DNA from: an uncultured Rhodopila sp.
GTDB lineage: Bacteria; Pseudomonadota; Alphaproteobacteria; Acetobacterales; Acetobacteraceae
DNA: 45,801 bases
Assembly: GCF_903944925.1 (NCBI RefSeq)
Contig: NZ_CAJATU010000097.1
Coordinates: forward strand, 1 to 45,801
Direction of reading: 5' to 3'
The notes under the pieces were generated by a model, which was not told the origin of the DNA, did not search any database, and saw only the letters and a list, made by a program, of their open reading frames with translations. The position numbers and the translations under genes were made by a program. This document shows positions 40,373 through 45,801 of the stretch, piece after piece (positions within the stretch are counted from its first letter, which is position 1; every line of letters starts with the position of its first letter).

Positions 40373-40772
40373 GGCCCTCGCAAAGAAAGTTGTGCTTGCC
40401 CGGAACCAGCACGTCGTACATGTGCCGACATCGCCCCGAAACGTCCGACACGCGCTCCACGACCGGGAGCGCCCGCGCGTCCCTGCCCATCATGCGGTCG
40501 CCGGGCCGGACGTCGCGCGCCGCCTTGAAGCTGCGGTCGCCCAGCACGAACAGCGTGTCCGGGGAGCACACCACATTCCCTCCGCCGGTCTCCACGGACA
40601 CTGCCGACGCATCGCTGCCGTCCGAGGCGAGCACGACCCTACCCAGCCGAACGCGCACCACACGGCCCGTCCCGGCGCACCACGCCGACACGAGAGCGGA
40701 TTCCAACGGCGCGACCGACGATATCTCGCTGGAGCGCCCGTCTACCCATATCCTGCATCTTCCGTCTATCAT
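40350..40772 (-). CDS. Free-standing Hint-domain protein, degenerate active site
   Basis: A 140-residue protein. ATG 40772 is chosen for the AAGGGG site. The whole protein is a Hint (intein/Hedgehog) fold. A Cys-led opening (CRIWVDGRSSEISSVAP) is block A-like. GNVVCSPDTLFVL is block B with Thr in place of the usual His. FKAARDVRPGDRM is the loop typical before the centre, and MYDVLVPGKHNFLCEGLVIKC is block F. The C-terminal His-Asn dipeptide needed for Asn cyclisation is missing (IKCRA). It directly follows TerL, whose own intein has the same block order. Splicing is unlikely; N-terminal cleavage or binding is possible. Confidence 0.6.
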   Translation of the reverse strand: MIDGRCRIWVDGRSSEISSVAPLESALVSAWCAGTGRVVRVRLGRVVLASDGSDASAVSVETGGGNVVCSPDTLFVLGDRSFKAARDVRPGDRMMGRDARALPVVERVSDVSGRCRHMYDVLVPGKHNFLCEGLVIKCRA

Positions 40773-40831
40773 GCGTGGCCCCTTGAGGTGAACACCTTGC
40801 ACACGATCTCGAACTGGTGCGTTTTGGCTGT

Positions 40832-40875
40832 TTTGCACACCACATTTGCACACATTGTGCATCGCATTTGCACAC
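40832..40875. repeat. Three TTTGCACAC repeats between TerL and Hint genes
   Basis: Plus-strand TTTGCACAC at 40832-40840, 40845-40853 and 40867-40875, in a non-coding gap next to the TerL stop codon (40876). Spacings of 13 and 22 bp are not a clean helical phase. A small operator or leftover of an insertion is possible. Confidence 0.5.
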
Positions 40876-42933
40876 CTAGTATCCGGCTATTCCCCTTCCG
40901 GTCATGGTGTAGTCTGCCGAGTCCTCGTCTTCCTCCACGATGTAGACTACCCTTCCGCCGTCTTCCTCTTCTCCCGTGCCTGCCTCGACGTACCGTCGCT
41001 GCTCCTGGTTGGAGTACGGCTCGTTGACGGCCAGGTACTCGAACTGGGATCTCCCGTGGCTTGTATTGTGCGTTACGACTCCCTCCGCGACGAAGTTGTG
41101 GTAGATCGGAACCTCGATGTCGTAGACGTCCACTTCCAGCATGTCGTGCCTAACGAAGCGCACCTTATATCCGCCGTCGTTTTTTTCATAGAACGGCATT
41201 AGGCTGTCACCGGCCCTCAGGTACTGAGCCTCGACGTACGTTCCGTCCCTGCGCATAAAGGGATGATCCGGGGTGCATCTCACCTCGTGCCCGTCATCCA
41301 GACCGATGAGAATGGTCTTCTTGCCGACGCCGGACATCCAGCACCTCGACGCTTTCGCGGGAACGAGCCGTTTTCTCTCCTCCGAATAGCTCCACGTCCA
41401 GAAGTCCTTCCCGGCAAGATCCTTGACCGCGAACCATCCGTAGAGCGTCCGTATCCTTGTCTCTCCCGCGAGGCACCAGTCGTGTATTGGCTTGTCCGCC
41501 GCGCTCATGCTGTTGGAAGTCTCGGGCCGCTCGGGGTACCTCGCGTTCTGCATCGCCTCGACGAAGTCCTCGCACCGGCGCTCGTCTATCTCCATTATCT
41601 GGAGGAGCCTCTGCGCCGCCGCGCGGCGCGCCTCGAAGCTCACCGCCTTGGAGTTGGTGCCGACGTACACTCCGTGCTTCACAAGCTCGTCTATCACGGA
41701 CGTCGCCGTCACTCCAGACCTCTGCTTGCCCGCCGGGTCGCCGTAATGCTCCGTGACGATCCATGTCCTGTGGCGGCGGATCATCTCCGTCTCCCGCTCT
41801 GTGAGCGCAAGGAGCCGGTCGCCGCTCGGCATCTGACCCGTGACGAACGGGACGTACCAGTCTATCGCGTGCCCGGAACTCTGGTAATAGTCTATCATCC
41901 GGTACACCGACGAAACGTAGTCCCACTGGTACCACCCTATCGCCGTGTCGTCGCCAACGCCAAAGTCCCACGCCACCAGGAGCGGCAGCCTGTGGTCGTA
42001 CGTCAGCTTTGCCAGCCTCACCGTCTGTATGCCGGGATAGACAAGCTTCCCGGCGGACGCCTTGTAGCTCACGTCAAGCTCCTGCGCTATTATCGTCGGG
42101 TCGTTGTTGTACCTGCGGCACTCCTTCTCGTACCACGGGTACCTCGGCTTGCGCGACCCAGGAACCATTACTTCCTCGTTGAACCGGAGATCGTCCTTCC
42201 AGTGCATCTGCATCCTCCGCATGGAGCCGCGCTCGTCCTCTGTCTTCGGGTTCATCGACTTCCCGAAGAAGTTCATCCCCTTCGGAGTGCTCACCATCCC
42301 GACCACCGGCGACGTCTGCCCAACCGCCGTCCACGCCTCCCTCGGGTAGAACCAGCTCGCCAGCTCGTCCAGGAACGCCTCCGAGGCCCTTCCAGACCTG
42401 CCGAAGTCCCGAGTGCCCGCAGCGCCCCCGATTATCGCCCCCGTCACCGGGTTCTCTATCTTGCAGCTCGTCCTCAAAGGCTGCTTCCCCGTGTACCCCA
42501 GAACCTTCATCCACGCCGGAAGCCCGCTGTACATGTAGTCTATCTTCCAGAACAGGCTGTCCGGGTCGCCGCTTCTGTCCACGAACTCCTCCTTGTAGGA
42601 GCCTATCAGGGCCACGTAACCAGGCTCGTACAGCCAGTGCCACAGTATCCGAGCCATCGCGCACCAGCTCGCGCCAACCTTCCTGCTCTTGTCCACGCCC
42701 CAGTTCTCCTGGTCAACGTAGCTCTGCTCCATGAACCGCACGAACTCCTCCTGCCTCGGCATCAGCAAAAAAGGCATGTGCTTCGCGTCCCCCTGCAACT
42801 GAGGGTTGAACGTCCAGCAGCACGTGTTCACGAAGAAGACCACGTCGCGCCTGCATGCCTCCATGAACAGCGCCCGCGCCTCACCGTCGTTCTGAGCCAG
42901 GTCTACAAGCTCTAGCCTCTCAAGCGGCGTCAA
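40876..42933 (-). CDS. terL: Large terminase subunit (TerL) interrupted by a mini-intein
   Basis: A 685-residue precursor of the packaging motor. The ATPase has a Walker A-like KSRKVGAS (82-89) and Walker B-type AFLDELA (186-192), with a coupling motif near STPKG (215-219). The nuclease starts with AWDFG (321-325) and continues through EHYGDPAG (395-402). The intein occupies residues 487-623 and splits the conserved HDW/TSH motif. After splicing the nuclease end would read HDWTSHGRSQFEYLAV. The usual third acidic residue of SHxADAxRY is serine here (S629 of the precursor). Overlaps the zincin gene by 14 nt. Confidence 0.85.
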   Translation of the reverse strand: MTPLERLELVDLAQNDGEARALFMEACRRDVVFFVNTCCWTFNPQLQGDAKHMPFLLMPRQEEFVRFMEQSYVDQENWGVDKSRKVGASWCAMARILWHWLYEPGYVALIGSYKEEFVDRSGDPDSLFWKIDYMYSGLPAWMKVLGYTGKQPLRTSCKIENPVTGAIIGGAAGTRDFGRSGRASEAFLDELASWFYPREAWTAVGQTSPVVGMVSTPKGMNFFGKSMNPKTEDERGSMRRMQMHWKDDLRFNEEVMVPGSRKPRYPWYEKECRRYNNDPTIIAQELDVSYKASAGKLVYPGIQTVRLAKLTYDHRLPLLVAWDFGVGDDTAIGWYQWDYVSSVYRMIDYYQSSGHAIDWYVPFVTGQMPSGDRLLALTERETEMIRRHRTWIVTEHYGDPAGKQRSGVTATSVIDELVKHGVYVGTNSKAVSFEARRAAAQRLLQIMEIDERRCEDFVEAMQNARYPERPETSNSMSAADKPIHDWCLAGETRIRTLYGWFAVKDLAGKDFWTWSYSEERKRLVPAKASRCWMSGVGKKTILIGLDDGHEVRCTPDHPFMRRDGTYVEAQYLRAGDSLMPFYEKNDGGYKVRFVRHDMLEVDVYDIEVPIYHNFVAEGVVTHNTSHGRSQFEYLAVNEPYSNQEQRRYVEAGTGEEEDGGRVVYIVEEDEDSADYTMTGRGIAGY
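41065..41475 (-). other. Mini-intein in TerL
   Basis: A 137-residue intein (TerL residues 487-623). It starts with Cys (CLAGETRIRT) and has block B VRCTPDHPF with the TxxH residues (Thr554, His557). The short linker YLRAGDSLMPFYEKNDGGYK takes the place of a homing endonuclease. Block F is YDIEVPIYHNFVAEG and it ends VVTHN before Thr624. All residues for splicing are present: Cys1, TxxH, His-Asn and a Thr nucleophile. Without an endonuclease it cannot spread by itself. The insertion site lies in the nuclease domain's most conserved motif, usual for inteins. Confidence 0.85.
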
Positions 42934-43333
42934 CTTCGCATATCCATTTCCAAACCGCCGACGTCAGCTCGCCGCACACGGACGCCCCGGATTCCTCGTG
43001 CCTCACCGGGTTCAACCGTACGTCCTTCGGCATGCAGTCCTCGTCGATCGTCTGCCACGCGATCATTATCCCGTACCCTATGTGGAAGCACTCGTGCGAC
43101 ACCGTGTCTAGGTCGGCGGCTCCCGACCAGAACACTACCTCCCCGAACTCGCTCAACGGACGCCCGCTGTCCTCGCCGTACTTCTGTGCCCACGCCACCG
43201 TCCTTCTGATGTCGAATGACAGGTCGGTGCCCCTGGTTTTTTTGGCGTAGCGAACGAACGCCCGGCGGCTCGGAAGCATGACCGCCCGAACACTGATGCC
43301 GCACCCGCATATGTCGAACCATTGCTCTCTCAT
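42920..43333 (-). CDS. Zincin-like metallopeptidase-fold protein
   Basis: A 137-residue protein with an HECFH motif (His80, Glu81, His84), preceded by DTVS as in phage zincins (V.HE..H). A third ligand may be Glu122 in ASVCGELTSAVW. Small zincins of this kind are often found beside terminase or replication genes; substrates are mostly unknown, and ImmA-type repressor cleavage is one known job of the wider fold. The start overlaps TerS by 4 nt and the end overlaps TerL by 14 nt, so the three are co-translated. Confidence 0.65.
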   Translation of the reverse strand: MREQWFDICGCGISVRAVMLPSRRAFVRYAKKTRGTDLSFDIRRTVAWAQKYGEDSGRPLSEFGEVVFWSGAADLDTVSHECFHIGYGIMIAWQTIDEDCMPKDVRLNPVRHEESGASVCGELTSAVWKWICEVDAA

Positions 43334-43953
43334 TGCTCCCTGCCCTTCCTGCGCTTGCGCATCTCCTCTATTATCTGATCCGTCGTGTACTCCTCCAGGT
43401 TGTTCGGCAACACGTACGTCGCACCCGCCGACTCCTCCTTCGGCGTCAGGCTGCCGCTCTCAAGGCCAAGTAGGCCCATCGACATCTTCAGGTACAAGCG
43501 AGCCGTCACAAGGTCCCTGTCCGCGAACTCCTCCACAACCTCGCCCTTGTACTGGGTCCTCACGATCCGCCTCGCGTTCAAACCCTCCGACAGAACCTCC
43601 GCGAAACGATCCGGAGTCAGACCGGCGCCAGCCATGCACTCAGACATGTACGCACGCAGGTTCCCGTCCTTCCGAAGCCTGCTCAACTGACCCCGAGTGC
43701 CCTCGTAACCAGCCGCGACCGCTGCGTCACGCTCGCCCTTACCCATCATCCTGTGAGTCACGTACCGCTCCTGCTGCTTCGTCGGAAGCCAACTGCGCCT
43801 CCGAGCACGTGCCTTTCCAACAACCCTCGCCGGAGACCCTCCTGCGCACTCCACAGGTGCCACAGGCAACACTGCCTCCGGAAGATCGCCAACCTCTGGT
43901 AGGACCAGCGCAGGACCGCCAACCTCTTCTTCGTCCAAACTCGGTATCCGCAT
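43330..43953 (-). CDS. terS: Small terminase subunit (TerS)
   Basis: A 207-residue protein, acidic for the first 35 residues and then basic (ARVVGKARARRRSW). From residue 57, LPTKQQERYVTHRMMGKGERDAAVAAGYEGTRGQL is the HTH of terminase small subunits; the C-terminal half is helical and probably oligomerises. It selects phage DNA for TerL. There is no ribosome site: ATG 43953 is 8 nt after a perfect TATAAT, so translation is likely leaderless. Confidence 0.75.
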   Translation of the reverse strand: MRIPSLDEEEVGGPALVLPEVGDLPEAVLPVAPVECAGGSPARVVGKARARRRSWLPTKQQERYVTHRMMGKGERDAAVAAGYEGTRGQLSRLRKDGNLRAYMSECMAGAGLTPDRFAEVLSEGLNARRIVRTQYKGEVVEEFADRDLVTARLYLKMSMGLLGLESGSLTPKEESAGATYVLPNNLEEYTTDQIIEEMRKRRKGREQ

Positions 43954-43961
43954 CGGTAGAT

Positions 43962-44012
43962 ATTATACGACATCCACAGGACCACTAACGCACGGTTCCT
44001 TCCACAACCGTG
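43962..44012 (-). promoter_or_regulatory. Late promoter of the packaging genes with upstream palindrome
   Basis: Minus-strand -10 TATAAT (43962-43967) ends 8 nt before the TerS start. The -35 position (43985-43990, CGTTAG) matches poorly. Just upstream of it a palindrome CACGGTT-N8-AACCGTG (43991-44012) lies where an activator would bind. A weak -35 plus a palindrome suggests an activated late promoter. Confidence 0.6.
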
Positions 44013-44160
44013 TTTTCCCATCCGTTTTTATATCAGAAAATATTTTACAAAACTTCCGCCACAGATGGGTAAACCCCCGCGCGGGTGCCTGCGGACCGCG
44101 CGTTCTGCGCCCGCGTAAACCCGCGCGCGCGAAAAAAACAGCGAGGGGCGTGTGCGAGTC

Positions 44161-44189
44161 GGGAGGAGGGGAGGGGGAAGATATGGGGG
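44161..44189 (+). other. G-quadruplex-type motif
   Basis: Four G runs GGG, GGGG, GGGGG and GGGGG are separated by loops of 4, 1 and 7 nt, meeting the usual G3+N1-7 rule. It lies midway between the divergent promoters. Confidence 0.6.
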
Positions 44190-44281
44190 CGAGAGCGAGC
44201 GAGGAGGTGCCCTGGGGTGCCCTGGAAACGTCAACCTAACGATCGGCTGTGAGCGCGTCAGACTCAACACACACGACTATT

Positions 44282-44311
44282 TTGCGCGCTATTGACACGG
44301 GTGTGTATAAT
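44282..44311 (+). promoter_or_regulatory. Rightward promoter 1
   Basis: TTGCGC (44282-44287), an 18-nt spacer and a perfect TATAAT (44306-44311). It lies about 315 nt before the first rightward gene and upstream of the tandem repeats, so its transcript would cross them. Confidence 0.55.
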
Positions 44312-44365
44312 GGCAGGGTGGGTGATGCTCGTTTCCACCTACTCCCCCTCCGAGGCGGAACGGTG

Positions 44366-44437
44366 GTTGTTGACAGTTGTTGACAGTTGTTGACAGTTGA
44401 TGTTGTTGATCAATAGTTGATGACAGTTGTTGACAGT
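44366..44437 (+). repeat. Tandem 10-bp repeats GTTGTTGACA
   Basis: Three perfect copies at 44366-44395, a decayed middle (GTTGATGTTGTTGATCAATA), then GTTGATGACA (44416-44425) and another perfect copy (44426-44435). The 10-bp period is close to one helical turn. It lies between two rightward promoters, so cooperative binding of a regulator is plausible. Each unit contains TTGACA, a -35-like sequence. Confidence 0.75.
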
Positions 44438-44553
44438 CAGCACGGTCGATACGTGACGTCATCGCAGCAGTGCGACGTGCAGTGAGTGCAAATCCCCGCG
44501 AAGCCCTGAAACCTGTTACAAATACCTGAATTTTGCGAAAAGCGTCAGATCTG

Positions 44554-44582
44554 TTGACATTGTGTGAGAAAAGGGATATACT
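44554..44582 (+). promoter_or_regulatory. Rightward promoter 2, near consensus
   Basis: TTGACA (44554-44559), exactly 17 nt, TATACT (44577-44582). Transcription should start near 44589 and the first gene starts at 44627 with a GAAAGGATGACG site. A direct repeat GATAACGA lies in the leader. Confidence 0.85.
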
Positions 44583-44626
44583 GTCTGTGTTGATAACGAT
44601 AATGATAACGAAAGGATGACGATGAG

Positions 44627-45163
44627 ATGAAGTACGTGACGAATTCAGAAAAGCTCTTTGTCGTGGTCGCCGAACCAGGCGACCAGGTTGGTTTTCGGTA
44701 CCAATCCCCGTCCGACATGCTAGAAGTGGCGTGGATGGACAAGGAGCGCGTGTGGACTATAAGGGATAGGTGCGCACTATTGCTTGAGGATCCGTCTTTC
44801 AGGAATAACATCCTCGCGGCCAAACATGGCCGTCAGGTGCTCTCGCTTGAGGACGGGCAGGAGCCGGTGTTCTGGGGCGAGTGCAAGGGAGGGGTTGAAT
44901 GGGATGGCACTTGCGGTATGCCGTCCGAAAAGGCCTGGAGGCTGCTGAGAGGGTTGGGTGCCTGCGGGGCGCCGGGCTTCCTGCCCTTGCACAGTTGGGG
45001 AGGCAGTTTCGTACTGCCTCAGGGACATATAGGCATCCCTGAATATTTTGAAGTGGGGACGCATATTTACAGCGTATCGCGCCTCCGCGCAGCCGAAGCC
45101 TGCGCGGATGCGGGCATACGCTTTGTCAGGGACGACATCGACGAAGATCGCGACGATGAATAA
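44627..45163 (+). CDS. First gene of the right rightward block, unknown
   Basis: A 178-residue protein with a GAAAGGATGACGATGAG site behind a near-consensus promoter, so probably an abundant early product. It is mixed alpha/beta (KLFVVVAEPGDQVGFRYQSPSDML, HSWGGSFVLPQGHIGIPEYFEVG) and ends acidic (DDIDEDRDDE). No recognised family. Its stop TAA is the first base triplet of structured leader copy 2. Confidence 0.7.
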   Translation: MKYVTNSEKLFVVVAEPGDQVGFRYQSPSDMLEVAWMDKERVWTIRDRCALLLEDPSFRNNILAAKHGRQVLSLEDGQEPVFWGECKGGVEWDGTCGMPSEKAWRLLRGLGACGAPGFLPLHSWGGSFVLPQGHIGIPEYFEVGTHIYSVSRLRAAEACADAGIRFVRDDIDEDRDDE

Positions 45164-45233
45164 CACGCAGAGCACTCCCCCTGCAAGGGGGGAGCAATGC
45201 GGCAGGCCGGTTGCAAGCCCGTGCCACGCATCG
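45161..45233 (+). ncRNA. Structured 5' leader element, copy 2
   Basis: Nearly base-for-base the same as 842-909 apart from hairpin 1 (CTCCCCC-TGCAAG-GGGGGAG, 45175-45181 with 45188-45194). One 2-nt change turns the inner pairing into GGCA/TGCC. Outer stem ATGCG/CGCAT at 45197-45201 and 45227-45231. It leads into the GAAAGGATAG site of the gene at 45258. The same element in front of two unrelated small genes indicates a cis-regulatory RNA or an RNA released by processing. Confidence 0.6.
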
Positions 45234-45257
45234 AGACAACGACGAAAGGATAGAACA

Positions 45258-45560
45258 ATGAAAACTGCAACTGCAGAACAGATTCGCGCTGAGTTTCAGC
45301 GCGACTATACTGAGCAGCTTGAGGCGCGCCTCAAGCAAGAAGATATTGTTTCCGTCGGTGATGGCTACATCATCGAAGGCTGGCTGCTTGACAGCATAGA
45401 CCTCGCGGCGGCAAGCGCCGTGAGGCAGAGTTTCCGCAATCCCGGTGCAGTAGTGGAGGCGCTGGAAATTCCTGATTGCTACGAGGGGATTGACTATCAA
45501 AAAATCATCCAGAAGGTGATCACAAGTACCTGTGAAAGCCCCGAAGGAGAACGAAAATGA
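45258..45560 (+). CDS. Small early protein, unknown
   Basis: A 100-residue acidic protein. ATG 45258 follows GAAAGGATAGAACA; the longer frame would run through the structured leader. It has helical composition (EQIRAEFQRDYTEQLEARLKQED) and a YEGIDYQKIIQKVIT end. No recognised domain. ATGA overlap with the next gene. Confidence 0.65.
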   Translation: MKTATAEQIRAEFQRDYTEQLEARLKQEDIVSVGDGYIIEGWLLDSIDLAAASAVRQSFRNPGAVVEALEIPDCYEGIDYQKIIQKVITSTCESPEGERK

Positions 45561-45801
45561 CAAATCTCAGCGAAGTCCGAGTTGCCTTTGACAACGCCGG
45601 TGGAGTGACCATCTGTGCGCCTACCTACGCGCACTACTACCTCGACGGGCGGCAGCCCGCAGAGGATGTGCAAACTCTGCTGGAAGGCGGAGAGATTAAC
45701 CTTTTTGACGGTAACGATGATGAATTGCTAACCTCCTTGGACGAGGATGAGATGGACCGCTATGAGCGCGTGTACACAGTCGCCGAGGTGGCAGAGTCGC
45801 T
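45557..45801 (+). CDS. Paralog of the left-end gene, 3' end outside window
   Basis: ATG 45557 with GAAGGAGA upstream. 81 codons are visible before the window ends. The first 25 residues (MTNLSEVRVAFDNAGGVTIC) supply the missing N-terminus of this family. From APTYAH onward it parallels the gene at 1-297, including GG, DGND, DEDE.DRY and RVYT. The two are not one gene cut by a circular join: closing the window end to end would be out of frame. Confidence 0.75.
   Translation, partial: MTNLSEVRVAFDNAGGVTICAPTYAHYYLDGRQPAEDVQTLLEGGEINLFDGNDDELLTSLDEDEMDRYERVYTVAEVAES

Larger units (their letters stand above)
43954..44626. other. Divergent control region between leftward late and rightward early genes
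   Basis: 673 bp without a convincing gene. From left: the late promoter and palindrome (43962-44012); an AT-rich stretch (44028-44055); a GC-rich stretch with CCCGCGCGGG palindromes (about 44078-44130); and a purine tract with a G-quadruplex motif (44161-44189). Next come a GGTGCCCTGG direct repeat (about 44203-44224), a first rightward promoter (44282-44311), 10-bp tandem repeats (44366-44437) and a second, strong rightward promoter (44554-44582). The 80-residue frame on the minus strand here is compositional. Confidence 0.7.

Noticed and set aside
41263..42915. 550-codon frame on the plus strand
   Set aside because: It is the antisense shadow of TerL; composition is Arg/Pro/Leu-rich and no ribosome site or domain is visible.
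41475..42933. A homing endonuclease inside or next to the TerL intein
   Set aside because: The linker between blocks B and F is too short for LAGLIDADG or HNH, and no such motif is in the neighbouring genes.
44028..44270. 80-codon minus-strand frame in the divergent region
   Set aside because: Low-complexity Pro/Arg/Leu product of the GC-rich and purine tracts; overlaps promoters and has no start signal.
44292..44311. TTGACA (44292-44297) as -35 for the TATAAT at 44306
   Set aside because: The spacer is only 8 nt; TTGCGC at 44282 gives the normal 18 nt.
22..45801. Integrase, attachment sites, CRISPR arrays, tRNAs, DGR reverse transcriptase, DNA polymerase
   Set aside because: Looked for by motif on both strands and not seen; repeats present are tandem iterons or inverted repeats without spacer regularity.

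Overview
The window is most of a tailed-phage genome, about 57-58 % GC by eye, with podovirus-type structural genes. It carries a small terminase, a large terminase (TerL), a portal, a scaffold, a major capsid protein, a short set of connector and tail proteins, and at the end of the late block a 2,894-residue multidomain protein. I see no tail-sheath, tube or tape-measure genes, and no integrase, tRNA or CRISPR array. The host is not stated by the sequence. Three features fit an Actinomycetota host (inference): the recurring Shine-Dalgarno core GAAAGGATGA, several strong promoters whose -10 box sits only 7-9 nt before a start codon (leaderless-type mRNAs), and a DUF1906-type endolysin.

Layout. 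Rightward genes occupy both ends: 1-2140 (small early-type genes) and 44627-45801. Everything between, about 2162-43953, reads leftward. The rightward and leftward blocks converge on a bidirectional terminator at 2149-2187. They diverge from a 673-bp non-coding region (43954-44626) that holds promoters, a G-quadruplex-type tract and tandem 10-bp repeats. Reading leftward from that region: TerS, a zincin, TerL with a mini-intein, a free-standing Hint protein, two winged-helix regulators, and a replication module (initiator with an internal iteron array, then a helicase-loader-like protein). Next come the portal, scaffold, capsid, adaptor and tail genes, the internal-virion genes and the giant polyvalent protein, followed by lysis and receptor genes with a DUF1906 endolysin. 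After the repressor/operator region (8700-9300) there is a leftward accessory and recombination operon: XRE regulators, zinc-binding proteins, a candidate annealing-associated protein, a Gam-like protein and a RusA-like resolvase.

How the parts may work together. An XRE repressor at 8901-9281 appears to control its own promoter and the promoter of the 8721-to-2162 operon, through two copies of the same 29-bp operator. The initiator gene carries its own origin-like iterons, a lambda-O-type arrangement, and overlaps the loader-like gene by 4 nt. Late genes are expressed from a few promoters of the leaderless type. The two rightward ends share a nearly identical structured 5' leader element (842-909 and 45161-45233) and paralogous proteins, so the early region probably contains a small family of duplicated leader and gene units.

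Most interesting signals: the iteron array inside the initiator gene, the duplicated structured leader RNA, the mini-intein in TerL next to a degenerate solo Hint gene, the repeated leaderless promoter layout, and the twin operators. Function calls rest on motifs read by eye; no database search was run.
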